Source: Ensifer adhaerens
Lineage (GTDB): Bacteria; Pseudomonadota; Alphaproteobacteria; Rhizobiales; Rhizobiaceae
Reading direction: 5' to 3'
NCBI RefSeq assembly: GCF_000697965.2
Contig: NZ_CP015880.1
Span: forward strand, 1,736,001 to 1,800,000
Length of the DNA: 64,000 nt
Part shown: positions 55,762 to 64,000 of the stretch, piece after piece
Numbering within the stretch: the stretch's first letter is position 1
Layout of the letters: every line of letters begins with the position of its first letter
Translations under genes and position numbers: made by a program
Notes under the pieces: model-generated
The model's input: only the letters and a program-made list of their open reading frames with translations
Told to the model about the DNA's origin: nothing
The model's database searches: none

Positions 55762-56712
55762 TTACCCTTTCACTGCGCCGGCGGCGATGCCGCGGACAAA
55801 AAGCCGTCCGGAGACGAAGTAGACGAAGAGCGGAACCGCCCCGGTCAGGATCGTCGCCGCCATGTTGACGTTGTATTCCTTCACGCCCTGGACCGAATTG
55901 ACGATGTTGTTGAGCTGAACCGTCATCGGGTAGTATTCCGGCCGGGTGAACACGACGCCGAACAGGAAGTCGTTCCAGATGCCGGTGACCTGCAGGATCA
56001 TCGCCACGACGAAGATCGGCAGTGACATCGGCAGCATGATCTTGAAATAGATCGTCCAGAAGCCGGCGCCATCGACGCGCGCGGCCTTGAACAGTTCCTC
56101 CGGCAGGCCGGCGAAATAGTTGCGGAAGAGCAGCGTCAGGATCGGCATGCCGAAGATGGTGTGCACGAGGATGAGGCCGGTGAGCGTGCCGTAGATGCCC
56201 ATTTCCCGCAGTACGATGACGATCGGATAGATCATCACCTGATAGGGAATGAAGGCGCCGACGATCAGGATGGTGAAGAACAGCTCCGCCCCCTTGAAGC
56301 GCCAGTTGGCGAGCGCATAACCGTTGACCGAGGCGATCGCGATCGAGACGATCGTCGAAGGAACGGTGATGCGCACCGAGTTCCAAAAGCCGCGCGAAAG
56401 GCCGTCGCAGTTGAGCCCCGTGCAGGCGCTCGCCCAGGCCTTTGCCCAAGGCTCGAAGGTGATTTCAACCGGCGGGGCAAAGATGTTGCCGAGCCGGATT
56501 TCCGGCATGCCCTTGAGCGAAGTCATGACCATCACGTAGAGCGGCAGCAGGTAGTACAGCGCCACGACAATCAGCGTGCCGTAGATCATGATGTTGCGGC
56601 CAGACAACGCCCGGCGGGGCTTGGCGCCGCGGGGGCCGGCGACGACCCGGTTTGTCTGCGCCTGCAGTGCGGCCTCTTCAGTCACCGAATTGAAAGCAAC
56701 GATATCAGACAC
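55762..56712 (-). CDS. Carbohydrate ABC transporter permease (MalG type)
   Basis: A 316-residue CUT1 inner-membrane subunit with six helices and the EAA loop ([26 protein letters not shown]). A 40-residue hydrophilic N-terminal tail precedes the first helix. It overlaps the upstream permease gene by eight bases (56705-56712). Confidence 0.94.
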   Translation of the reverse strand: MSDIVAFNSVTEEAALQAQTNRVVAGPRGAKPRRALSGRNIMIYGTLIVVALYYLLPLYVMVMTSLKGMPEIRLGNIFAPPVEITFEPWAKAWASACTGLNCDGLSRGFWNSVRITVPSTIVSIAIASVNGYALANWRFKGAELFFTILIVGAFIPYQVMIYPIVIVLREMGIYGTLTGLILVHTIFGMPILTLLFRNYFAGLPEELFKAARVDGAGFWTIYFKIMLPMSLPIFVVAMILQVTGIWNDFLFGVVFTRPEYYPMTVQLNNIVNSVQGVKEYNVNMAATILTGAVPLFVYFVSGRLFVRGIAAGAVKG

Positions 56713-57613
56713 GCTTGCGCCCTCCCCCGAATTCCAGATAGGCCCAAGGCACGATGATGATGGCGACGGTGATGAGCATCATCGTCGAGGCGGCAAAGCC
56801 CTGACCGAGGTTCTGCGCCTGGAACATGTAGTCGTAGACATATTTTGCAGGCACTTCCGACGCGATGCCGGGACCGCCGCTCGTCTGCGCCACCACCAGG
56901 TCGTAAACCTTGACGATGCCGCTGGCGATGATCACCAGCGTGGTGATGAAGACGCCGCGCATCATCGGAATGACGACGAAGATGTAGGTCTTCCACATGG
57001 GTATGCCGTCGACGCGCGCGGCCTTCCAGATGTCCTCGTCGATGCCGCGAAGACCTGCGAGCATCAGGCACATGACGAGCCCGGTGCCCTGCCAGAGGGC
57101 TGCGATCAGGATGCCGTAGATAACGATGTCGGCATTATAGAGCGGGTCGAAGGTGAAGCTTTCCCAGCCGAGCGAGCGCACCACCGACTGGATGCCGAAT
57201 TCCGGATTGAGCAGCCATTGCCAGACCAAGCCCGTCACGATGAAGGACAGGGCGAAGGGATAGAGCATGATGGTGCGGAAGGTATTTTCGAAGCGGATCT
57301 TCTGGTCCATCAATGCGGCCAGCACGAAGCCGATCAGCAGGCTGAAGATCAGCGAGAAGATGCCGTAGATTGCCAGATTCTGCACCGAAATCAGCCAGCG
57401 CGGCGCCGCCCAGAGGCGCTCGTACTGATCGAGGCCGACGAATGAGAGCCGCGGCAACAGCTTGGAATTGGTGAAGGAATAGACGACCGTCCAGATCGTG
57501 CCGCCGAGGAAGATCACCACGGCCGTCAGAATCATCGGGACGGAGGCAATCTTCGCGTTCAGGTTCCGCAGCCACTGGTTCGGTCGGCCCGAACCTTGTG
57601 TGTAACCCGCCAT
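56705..57613 (-). CDS. Carbohydrate ABC transporter permease (MalF type)
   Basis: A 302-residue CUT1 permease with six helices and the EAA loop (DEDIWKAARVDGIPMWKTYIFVVIPMM). The ATG at 57613 has a GGAGGAAC site; an 18-codon upstream extension is unsupported. It follows the binding-protein gene after a 200-base gap that contains a stable hairpin. Confidence 0.93.
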   Translation of the reverse strand: MAGYTQGSGRPNQWLRNLNAKIASVPMILTAVVIFLGGTIWTVVYSFTNSKLLPRLSFVGLDQYERLWAAPRWLISVQNLAIYGIFSLIFSLLIGFVLAALMDQKIRFENTFRTIMLYPFALSFIVTGLVWQWLLNPEFGIQSVVRSLGWESFTFDPLYNADIVIYGILIAALWQGTGLVMCLMLAGLRGIDEDIWKAARVDGIPMWKTYIFVVIPMMRGVFITTLVIIASGIVKVYDLVVAQTSGGPGIASEVPAKYVYDYMFQAQNLGQGFAASTMMLITVAIIIVPWAYLEFGGGRKRV

Positions 57614-57771
57614 GTTTCGTTCCTCCGGAACTGCATTGGGTTTCGGACGATGGGCAGCCCCGCGCACTCAGCGCGCAGCGCTCTGCCACATCAGGGCGAC
57701 AACCACTCCCATGGGGCCCGCAAACGCATCACGCGCGGACGACCGGCACATCCTGCCGAATGGGAGGCTTT

Positions 57772-57800
57772 GACCGGCCTCGTTTTCAAAGAGGCCGGCC
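57772..57800 (-). promoter_or_regulatory. Hairpin between binding-protein and permease genes
   Basis: CCGGCCTC (57774-57781) pairs with GAGGCCGG (57791-57798) over a nine-base loop. It lacks a U tract. Stable hairpins after the binding-protein gene commonly stabilise its mRNA and lower expression of the downstream permeases. Confidence 0.5.
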
Positions 57801-57813
57801 AAGGCAGTTGCGG

Positions 57814-59049
57814 TTATTCCGCGTTCGCGATGATGTCGGCGAAGCGCTTCTGCGCGTCTTCCGGCGTGATCGACGGGTTGGCGAAGAATTCGGAGAACAG
57901 GTCTTCCTTCTGCTTCTGGCTGTCGGCCGAAAGCAGCTGGTCGGTACCCTGGATCACGTTGCCCTTGGCAAGAATGTCCAGCCCCTTCTTCATGCAGTCG
58001 TTGGCAGCCGCCAGATCGACGTCGCCGCGCACCGGCAGCGAACCCTTCTTGAGGTTGAAGGCGACCTGCGTCTTCGGATCGAGCAGCGTCGAGGCCAGCG
58101 CTTCCTGCGCCTTCGACTTTTCCTCGTCCTTCAGAAGCGGGAAGTAGAAGGCGTCGCCACCGGTCGAGATGATCTCGTTGACGCCGAGGCCCGGCAGGCA
58201 GGTGTAGTCGGTTCCGGCCTTCTGGCCGGCAAGCGCGAATTCACCCTGCGCCCAGTCGCCCATGATCTGGCCGCCGGCCTTGCCGGTGATGACCATATTG
58301 GTCGCCTGGTTCCAGTCCTGGACGTTGGAGCCCTTCGACATGCGGCGGGCATCGTCGGCAGCCTTGAAGACCTTGGCGATCTCGGGGCCTGCGGCCACTT
58401 CCTCGTCCTTGTCGCCGAACACCTTCTGGAAGGTGTCCTTGCCGGCGATCGCCACCATCAGCACGTCGAAGGCGCCGGCTGCCTGCCACGGCTGACCGCC
58501 GACGGCGAGCGGCACGATGCCTGCCTTTTCGAGCGCGGGCGCCGCGGCTACGAATTCATCCCAGTTCTTCGGAACCTCGACGCCGGCCGTCTTGAAGGCC
58601 GCATTCGACAGCCACAGCCACTGCCAGGAGTGGATGTTGACCGGGGCGCAATAGATCTTGCCGTCGATCGTGCAGGAATCGAGCAGGCTCACCGGCTTGA
58701 TGATGTCCTTCCACTTCTCGAGGGTTGCGACATCGGTGAGATCACGCATCAGCCCGGCCTGAACCAGTTCCTCGGCCTGGCGACCATGGTTGAACTGCGT
58801 GGCGCCCATCGGGTCGCCACCGGTGATGCGGCTGATCATGATCGGACGGGCGGTGCCGCCAGAACCGGCGATCGCGCCGTCGACCCAGTGATTGCCCGTC
58901 GCATCGAAGGCCTTGGCGAGTTCCGCGACCGCGGCAGCTTCGCCGCCCGAGGTCCACCAATGGGTCACTTCAAGATCGACAGCGTTGGCTGCGCTGAGCG
59001 GCAGGGCCACGGCGGCTGAAAGCACGGCGGCGAAAGAACGTAAATTCAT
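57814..59049 (-). CDS. Carbohydrate ABC transporter substrate-binding protein
   Basis: A 411-residue family 1 solute-binding protein with a signal peptide (MNLRSFAAVLSAAVALPLSAANA). It matches the oligosaccharide-binding group (LEVTHWWTSGGEAAAVAELAKAFDATG; VGGQPWQAAGAFDVLMVAIAG). It is the first gene of the leftward sugar operon. Several LacI-type palindromes lie within 80 bases upstream. By operon context it binds a beta-mannoside or related glycoside. Confidence 0.94.
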   Translation of the reverse strand: MNLRSFAAVLSAAVALPLSAANAVDLEVTHWWTSGGEAAAVAELAKAFDATGNHWVDGAIAGSGGTARPIMISRITGGDPMGATQFNHGRQAEELVQAGLMRDLTDVATLEKWKDIIKPVSLLDSCTIDGKIYCAPVNIHSWQWLWLSNAAFKTAGVEVPKNWDEFVAAAPALEKAGIVPLAVGGQPWQAAGAFDVLMVAIAGKDTFQKVFGDKDEEVAAGPEIAKVFKAADDARRMSKGSNVQDWNQATNMVITGKAGGQIMGDWAQGEFALAGQKAGTDYTCLPGLGVNEIISTGGDAFYFPLLKDEEKSKAQEALASTLLDPKTQVAFNLKKGSLPVRGDVDLAAANDCMKKGLDILAKGNVIQGTDQLLSADSQKQKEDLFSEFFANPSITPEDAQKRFADIIANAE

Positions 59050-59066
59050 GAGTCTCCTCCCTCACT

Positions 59067-59076
59067 GTAACGTTAC
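59067..59076. promoter_or_regulatory. LacI-type operator 1
   Basis: GTAACGTTAC, a perfect 10-base palindrome with central CpG, 18 bases upstream of the binding-protein start codon. Confidence 0.55.
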
Positions 59077-59090
59077 CGTAAAAAACTTAG

Positions 59091-59104
59091 TGCAATCGAT
59101 TACA
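59091..59104. promoter_or_regulatory. LacI-type operator 2
   Basis: TGCAATCGATTACA, a nearly perfect 14-base palindrome (core AATCGATT), 42 bases upstream of the binding-protein gene. Confidence 0.55.
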
Positions 59105-59120
59105 GGACGCAACACCCACC

Positions 59121-59134
59121 ACAATCGATTTAAA
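59121..59134. promoter_or_regulatory. LacI-type operator 3 (degenerate)
   Basis: ACAATCGATTTAAA repeats the core AATCGATT of operator 2 exactly 30 bases away, centre to centre, about three helical turns. Confidence 0.45.
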
Positions 59135-59386
59135 CAGAATCTTAAAAAACACCCATTGCGTGCATACGGCAGCCGCGTTCCAAAGCGCTTTGTGCGCAAT
59201 GGCGGCACCCACGCGGCCAGCAGGAATCCCTTTCATCGCGCTGAAATACATATATTTTCCGCAACAATGGCGCACCGGCATCGGAGGCGCCATCTCGCAA
59301 GCGCAAAAAACATGCGCCAAAACTTCCGATTCAACCAGTCCGCTCCATCTTTCGCAGCGCAGCAACGAAAACGCTCGACATCGCAA

Positions 59387-59400
59387 CTGTATCGTTACAG
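59387..59400. promoter_or_regulatory. LacI-type operator 4 near the regulator gene
   Basis: CTGTA-TCGT-TACAG, perfect 5-base arms around a CpG-containing centre, 170 bases upstream of the LacI start codon. It may allow autoregulation or looping with operators 1-3. Confidence 0.45.
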
Positions 59401-59569
59401 ATTTGAAGCAATTTGATCCATCCAAAGCAGCATAGCCGCCACCGACTTTTCGTATATAACGCGATGACGTGACAGGGCGACGGCGCGGCGGATGGAACTG
59501 AACCGACGCGTTTCGCTGCCGGATGGGCAATCTGGCGGCGGGCGGCAAGAGAGTGGGCGGGTGACGGCA

Positions 59570-60625
59570 ATGGACAACAAGACGAAAAACAGGCCGCAGA
59601 GACTGCCGGATGGAGCCCGTCCGACACTGAAGACGATCGCCTTCATGACCGGGCTCGGCATCACTACGGTTTCGCGGGCGTTGAAGGATGCGCCCGATAT
59701 CGGTGCGGAAACCAAGGAGCGTGTGCGGCTCGTCGCCAAACAGATCGGCTACCAGCCGAACCGCGCCGGCGTGCGCCTGAGAACCGGCAAGACCAATGTC
59801 ATCAGTCTCGTATTGACGCTGGAAGAAGAGATCATGGGCATCACCAGCCCGATGGTCGTCGGCATCACCGAGATCCTTGCCGGCACGCCCTACCACCTGG
59901 TCGTCACCCCCTATAGCGCCGTCAAGGACGCGCTGGCGCCGATCCGCTATATCCTCGACACGGGTGCCGCAGACGGCGTGATCATTTCGCGCACCGAGCC
60001 GCACGATCCGCGCGTGGCGCTGCTCACCGAACGCGGACTGCCCTTCGTCACGCACGGCCGCACCGAAATGGGGATCGTTCACCCCTATCACGACTTCGAC
60101 AACGAGCGTTTCGCCTACGAGGCGGTACGCAAACTGGTGGCGCGCGGCCGGCGGAAGCTGGTGCTGCTCGAGCCGCCGCCGCACCTCACCTTCTATTCAC
60201 ACATGCGCGCCGGTTTCGAGCGTGGGCTTCGCGATTTCCAGGCGGATGCAGTCGGCTTCCACCAGACCAACATTGACCATTCGCTGGTCGAGATCCGCGA
60301 CGCCTTCGAGCCCCTGATGCGCTCGGCGGACGCGCCCGACGGCATCGTTTCGGGCAGCGGCTCCGGTGCGATCGCTTTGATTGCCGGCCTGGAAATGGCC
60401 AAGAAGAAGCTCGGCGAAGACTGCGACATGGTCTCGAAGTCACCGAGCGACTTCCTGCGCTGGCTGCGCCCGGAAGTCATGACCATGTACGAGGACATCC
60501 GCGTGGCCGGTCGGGAACTGGCCAAGGCAGTCATCGGCCACATCGACGGCCAGCCGCCAGAAACGCTGCAGAGCCTCAGCCAGCCCGAGTTCCAGCCGCC
60601 GATCACGCGTGGCTTGCGCGCCTAG
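59570..60625 (+). CDS. LacI family transcriptional regulator
   Basis: A 351-residue regulator. The helix-turn-helix is at about 20-65 (LKTIAFMTGLGITTVSRALKDAPDIG, then the hinge region VAKQIGYQPN), followed by a periplasmic-binding-protein-like effector domain. It is divergent from the sugar operon and almost certainly controls it by binding the palindromes between them. The start is uncertain: ATG 59570 or the in-frame GTG nine bases upstream. Confidence 0.92.
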   Translation: MDNKTKNRPQRLPDGARPTLKTIAFMTGLGITTVSRALKDAPDIGAETKERVRLVAKQIGYQPNRAGVRLRTGKTNVISLVLTLEEEIMGITSPMVVGITEILAGTPYHLVVTPYSAVKDALAPIRYILDTGAADGVIISRTEPHDPRVALLTERGLPFVTHGRTEMGIVHPYHDFDNERFAYEAVRKLVARGRRKLVLLEPPPHLTFYSHMRAGFERGLRDFQADAVGFHQTNIDHSLVEIRDAFEPLMRSADAPDGIVSGSGSGAIALIAGLEMAKKKLGEDCDMVSKSPSDFLRWLRPEVMTMYEDIRVAGRELAKAVIGHIDGQPPETLQSLSQPEFQPPITRGLRA

Positions 60626-60737
60626 GAACGGCTGAAAACAGCCCTCAAGTCTTGCTTGTGACGCAGAAACCTGCGACAGGCCGGGGCAACAATTGGGCGC
60701 GACTGCGCCCCGCTCCTCCCTTCAGGCTACCGCAGAC

Positions 60738-62360
60738 ATGATCCGTATCGAAAACATCAGCAAGCAGCTCAGCCACCGCATCCTTTTCATCGAAGCCTCC
60801 GCCGCGCTTAACCGCGGTGAAAAGGTCGGCCTCGTCGGCCCGAACGGCGCCGGCAAGTCCTCGCTCTTTCGCATGATCACCGGCGAGGAAATACCGGACG
60901 AAGGCCAGGTCGCCGTCGATAAGGGCGTCACCATCGGCTACTTCAACCAGGACGTCGGCGAGATGTCCGGCAACAGCGCTGTTTCCGAAGTGATGAACGG
61001 CGCCGGACCGGTGAGCGAAGTCGCCGCCGAGCTGCGCGAGCTCGAAGCCGCCATGGTCGATCCGGATCGCCTCGACGAGATGGACGCGATCATCGAGCGC
61101 TACGGCGAGGTGCAGGCACGCTATGAAGAGCTTGACGGCTACGCGCTGGAAGGCCGCGCCCGCGAAGTGCTGGCGGGCCTGAGCTTTTCCCAGGAAATGA
61201 TGGACGGTGACGTCGGCAAGCTCTCGGGCGGCTGGAAGATGCGCGTGGCGCTTGCCCGCATTCTCCTGATGCGGCCGGACGTGATGCTGCTCGACGAACC
61301 GAGCAACCACCTGGATCTCGAAAGCCTGATCTGGCTCGAAGACTTCCTCAAGAACTATGACGGCGCGCTGATGATGACCTCGCACGACCGCGAGTTCATG
61401 AACCGCATCATCACCAAGATCATCGAGATCGACGGCGGTCAGCTCAATGCCTACTCGGGCGACTACGGCTTCTACGAGCAGCAGCGCGCTCAGAACGAGA
61501 AGCAGCAGCAGGCGCAGTTCGAGCGCCAGCAGGCGATGCTCGCCAAGGAAATCAAGTTCATCGAGCGCTTCAAGGCGCGCGCCTCGCACGCCTCCCAGGT
61601 GCAGAGCCGGGTAAAGAAGCTCGAAAAGATCGACCGGGTCGAGCCGCCGAAGCGCCGCCAGACCGTCGCCTTCGAATTCCGCCCGGCGCCGCGTTCCGGC
61701 GAAGACGTCATCAACATCAAAGGCGTGCACAAGAAATACGGCAGCCGCAGCATCTATGAAGGTCTCGACTTCATGGTGCGCCGCCGCGAGCGCTGGTGCA
61801 TCATGGGCATCAATGGTGCCGGCAAGTCGACGCTTCTGAAGCTCGTCGCCGGTTCCACCGAGCCGGACGAAGGCAATGTCGCGCTCGGCGCCAGCGTCAA
61901 GATGGGCTACTTCGCCCAGCACGCCATGGACGTGCTCGATGGCGACCGCACGGTGCTGCAGCAGCTCGAAGACACCTTCCCGCAGGCGGGCCAGGCGCCG
62001 CTGCGCGCGCTTGCCGGCTGCTTCGGCTTTTCCGGGGACGATGTCGAGAAGAAGTGCCGGGTGCTTTCCGGCGGCGAGAAGGCGCGCCTGGTGATGGCGA
62101 TCATGCTGTTCGACCCGCCGAATTTGCTTGTTCTCGACGAACCGACCAACCACCTCGACCTCGACACCAAGGAAATGCTGATCAAGGCGCTCGCGGACTA
62201 CGAAGGCACGATGCTGTTCGTTTCGCACGACCGCCACTTCCTCGCAGCCCTTTCCAACCGTGTGCTGGAGCTGACGCCCGAGGGCATCCATCAGTATGGC
62301 GGCGGTTACACGGAATATGTCGAGCGGACCGGCCAGGAAGCGCCGGGTCTTCGCAGCTGA
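60738..62360 (+). CDS. ABC-F family ATP-binding protein (YbiT-like)
   Basis: A 540-residue protein with two fused ABC ATPase domains and no membrane segments. Walker A sites are GPNGAGKSS (34-42) and GINGAGKST in the second half; signatures are KLSGGWKMR and VLSGGEKAR. The charged linker between the domains (AQNEKQQQAQFERQQ...) is the P-site tRNA-interaction motif. ABC-F proteins act on ribosomes, adjusting translation or protecting from antibiotics. The ATG at 60738 starts the first ATPase strand. Confidence 0.92.
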   Translation: MIRIENISKQLSHRILFIEASAALNRGEKVGLVGPNGAGKSSLFRMITGEEIPDEGQVAVDKGVTIGYFNQDVGEMSGNSAVSEVMNGAGPVSEVAAELRELEAAMVDPDRLDEMDAIIERYGEVQARYEELDGYALEGRAREVLAGLSFSQEMMDGDVGKLSGGWKMRVALARILLMRPDVMLLDEPSNHLDLESLIWLEDFLKNYDGALMMTSHDREFMNRIITKIIEIDGGQLNAYSGDYGFYEQQRAQNEKQQQAQFERQQAMLAKEIKFIERFKARASHASQVQSRVKKLEKIDRVEPPKRRQTVAFEFRPAPRSGEDVINIKGVHKKYGSRSIYEGLDFMVRRRERWCIMGINGAGKSTLLKLVAGSTEPDEGNVALGASVKMGYFAQHAMDVLDGDRTVLQQLEDTFPQAGQAPLRALAGCFGFSGDDVEKKCRVLSGGEKARLVMAIMLFDPPNLLVLDEPTNHLDLDTKEMLIKALADYEGTMLFVSHDRHFLAALSNRVLELTPEGIHQYGGGYTEYVERTGQEAPGLRS

Positions 62361-62687
62361 AGCAAAGCAAGCTGGGCGTCGCGCGCCGGCGCCCAGCATT
62401 TCGCAGTCACCGCCTTCCTCGGCGGGACCGAGGACCTGCAAGCAGAACCCAAACGCATAACGCGACCCTGCTCTAAATCGGTACTGAAAAAACTAGGTTC
62501 TTGTGGCGCTGCCGTGGCAACGCCCACCGATCCTAACTTATCGCGCCGTGAAATCGATGGGACTTTGGTCCGACTCTTGCTGCCAAAGGTCTGAGTGTCA
62601 TTGCCGCGCCATGCACCGGTCACATATTGCACGGGCTGGGGCGCCATCGCAGCAAACAAAAAAGCTGCCAATCACTTCAGACAGGTG
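62361..62687. other. Intergenic region after the ABC-F gene
   Basis: 327 bases in which I see no gene, tRNA or clear terminator. Confidence 0.4.
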
Positions 62688-63050
62688 ATGTTCGGCATGA
62701 CATCGAGAATTGCATGGAAAGACAGGCTGACTGACCGCGCGTGGGCCTTCCTGTCCAATCCCTTGACCATCGGCATCTATCTTGCGTTCGCCATGCTTTG
62801 CGCCTTCGTCGGCAGCGCAACGACCGGTGTCCCGGCCTATCTGCTTATGGCCATCGGCTTTCTGCTGGTGATCTTTGTCGATCCGCCAATGAGGCTGGGT
62901 AGGCTGCGGCAACGGCGCCGCAGCTCGTCACCGGCAAACACGGTTACGCCATTCCCGCGTCGAGCGGATGAGCGCGAAACGATGCGGGGTTCGCAGCGCC
63001 CTGGCGAACGCAGCCGAATCCGCGACGACCGCCACGCTTCTCGGCGCTAG
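62688..63050 (+). CDS. Small hypothetical membrane protein
   Basis: A 120-residue frame: a charged N-terminus (MTSRIAWKDRLTDRAWAFLSN), two adjacent hydrophobic segments (TIGIYLAFAMLCAFVG; AYLLMAIGFLLVIFV) and a long Arg-rich tail. The hydrophobic core looks real. The Shine-Dalgarno site is weak and ATG 62697 is an alternative start. The tail may be cytoplasmic. No family recognised. Confidence 0.5.
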   Translation: MFGMTSRIAWKDRLTDRAWAFLSNPLTIGIYLAFAMLCAFVGSATTGVPAYLLMAIGFLLVIFVDPPMRLGRLRQRRRSSSPANTVTPFPRRADERETMRGSQRPGERSRIRDDRHASRR

Positions 63051-63229
63051 CCGCGCCCGCCAGGGGTCTTTAGGACAACTGGCGTCACGCGGTGCACAAG
63101 CCTCAGCCCGCAACAATCGGCCCTTTCGGCCGCTTTCCGTCTGACGTACATTCCCATGAACGGACGCATGACGTCCACGGTGCAGCCAAGCCATCCAGCA
63201 TGAGATGGCGATGAAAGCGCGTGGGCACG

Positions 63230-63418
63230 ATGAAGACGAAACACTACGTGCTGCAAATCTTTCGCGCCGCCTTCACCGACAGGCTGGTGCTGATCATCGT
63301 TGTGCTGATGATTGCCTCGCTTTTCACCGTCCTGCCGATCAAGTCCTGTTCCAATCCCACCGCGTCAGGCGGCGGGGGAACCACAGAACGATCTGTACCC
63401 GTCTCGATGACAGGCTAG
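63230..63418 (+). CDS. Small single-pass membrane protein
   Basis: A 62-residue protein: MKTKHYVLQIFRAAFTDR, then a helix (LVLIIVVLMIASLFTVL), then a short Ser/Gly-rich tail. A GTG nine bases upstream (63221) is an alternative start. No family recognised. Confidence 0.45.
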   Translation: MKTKHYVLQIFRAAFTDRLVLIIVVLMIASLFTVLPIKSCSNPTASGGGGTTERSVPVSMTG

Positions 63419-63450
63419 CACCCCGTCCACGCAAAACGAGGCCCAAACGA

Positions 63451-63477
63451 AAACGGGGCGACCCGAAGGCCGCCCCG
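63451..63477 (-). terminator. Terminator of gnd
   Basis: CGGGGCG (63454-63460) pairs with CGCCCCG (63471-63477); in the minus direction it is followed by TTTTCGTTT. It lies 23 bases beyond the gnd stop codon. Confidence 0.75.
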
Positions 63478-63500
63478 CATTGATCTGATTACCCGAACGG

Positions 63501-64000
63501 TCAGGCGTTGAGGCCGCTGCCCCACGGGCCATGATGGCTGTCGGCACCGTCGACGCGGTCAAAGCCATGGGCGCCGAAGAAGTCGCGCTGCGCCTGGATG
63601 ACATTGGCCGTGCCGCGGCCGCGGCGGTAGCTGTCGAAGTAGCCGAGTGCGGAAGCGAGTGCCGGAACCGGCAGACCGCCGAGTACTGCGGCCGAGACGA
63701 CGCGGCGCAGTGCCCCGTCGGTGTCCTTCACCATGGCGGCAAAGGCCGGCGTCACGATCAGGTTGGCGGCGTCAGGCGCCTTGGTGAAGGCGGTGGTGAT
63801 CTCGTCCAGGAACTGCGAACGGATGATGCAGCCGGCGCGCCAGATCTTGGCGATCGTCGGCATCGGCAGGTTCCAGTTGAACTCCTTGGACGCCGCCGAC
63901 ATCACGGCAAAGCCTTGCGCATAGGCGCCGATCTTGGCGGCAAGCAGCGCGCTTTCGAGATCCTTGATGAAGGCTGCCTTGTCGGCGACCTTGAACTCGC
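63501..64000 (-). CDS. gnd: 6-phosphogluconate dehydrogenase (decarboxylating), C-terminal part
   Basis: The 3' 500 bases of a gene that runs off the right edge. The encoded segment (ALLAAKIGAYAQGFAVMSAASKEF, IAKIWRAGCIIRSQFLDEI, LPVPALASALGYFDSYRRGRG, IQAQRDFFGAHGFDR) is the C-terminal helical domain of 6PGDH, which converts 6-phosphogluconate to ribulose 5-phosphate with NADP+. The end (VDGADSHHGPWGSGLNA) is the usual C-terminus. The start and NADP domain are outside the window. Confidence 0.95.
   Translation of the reverse strand, partial: EFKVADKAAFIKDLESALLAAKIGAYAQGFAVMSAASKEFNWNLPMPTIAKIWRAGCIIRSQFLDEITTAFTKAPDAANLIVTPAFAAMVKDTDGALRRVVSAAVLGGLPVPALASALGYFDSYRRGRGTANVIQAQRDFFGAHGFDRVDGADSHHGPWGSGLNA

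Larger units (their letters stand above)
59050..59569. other. Divergent control region of the sugar operon and LacI gene
   Basis: 520 bases between the binding-protein gene and the LacI gene. It contains three LacI-type palindromes near the operon start and one near the regulator start. The middle (about 59150-59370) shows no recognisable gene. Confidence 0.6.

Overview
The window looks like chromosomal DNA of a high-GC alphaproteobacterium in the Rhizobiaceae, most likely Ensifer/Sinorhizobium. The reasons are the gene set (cobS followed by DUF1289 and a TIGR02281 protease; DUF982; RcnB; Zur/ZnuABC; a TakP-type TRAP system; carbohydrate ABC operons) and a promoter style close to CTTGAC-N17-CTATAT. 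The genus is an inference from remembered gene orders, not a database result. I saw no rRNA, tRNA, CRISPR array, insertion sequence or prophage. Nearly everything is ordinary chromosomal coding sequence.

Layout, left part (1-20.3 kb): cobalamin synthase and three small membrane or envelope genes; a YadGH-like ABC exporter; a BigR/SqrR-like repressor with a split YeeE/YedE sulfur transporter; an extensin-like LAS metallopeptidase lipoprotein; a lipoprotein of three Kazal domains; a single-Cache chemoreceptor; thioesterase, YjbE/TerC and DUF486 membrane proteins; a CHAP-like secreted protein; two GNAT enzymes; then two class III cyclases in tandem (a TolB/TPR-fused soluble one and a CHASE2 membrane one) facing a periplasmic FecR-domain protein.

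Middle part (20.5-41.7 kb): an enlarged UvrB; tyrS behind what reads as a complete leader-peptide attenuator (promoter, 16-codon leader with tandem Tyr codons, antiterminator and terminator); an HxlR regulator divergent from an IRED-like reductase, beside a cluster of palindromic repeats; LssY-C, J-domain and cold-shock proteins; dusA; a GT25 glycosyltransferase; several small rhizobial proteins; an FAH hydrolase and a gamma carbonic anhydrase; then the zinc regulon (zur-znuB-znuC divergent from znuA, with two perfect palindromes between them), followed by a COG0523 GTPase with its own Zur-like site.

Right part (41.8-64 kb): carbohydrate and organic acid uptake. A GH43 xylosidase behind a LacI-type operator, a TRAP permease pair with its TakP-like binding protein on the opposite strand, and a long leftward operon (binding protein, two permeases, ATPase, GH2 beta-mannosidase-like enzyme, lyxose/mannose isomerase, TIM-barrel epimerase, Gfo/Idh/MocA dehydrogenase) ending at a strong terminator. 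A divergent LacI regulator is separated from the operon by several LacI-type operators. The inferred route is import of a beta-linked oligosaccharide, cleavage by GH2, then isomerisation or oxidation of the sugar. An ABC-F protein, two small membrane proteins and the 3' part of gnd close the window.

The most promising observations are the tyrS leader attenuator (23935-24118) and an intergenic two-hairpin RNA with CUCCCC loops ending in a strong terminator (6087-6149).
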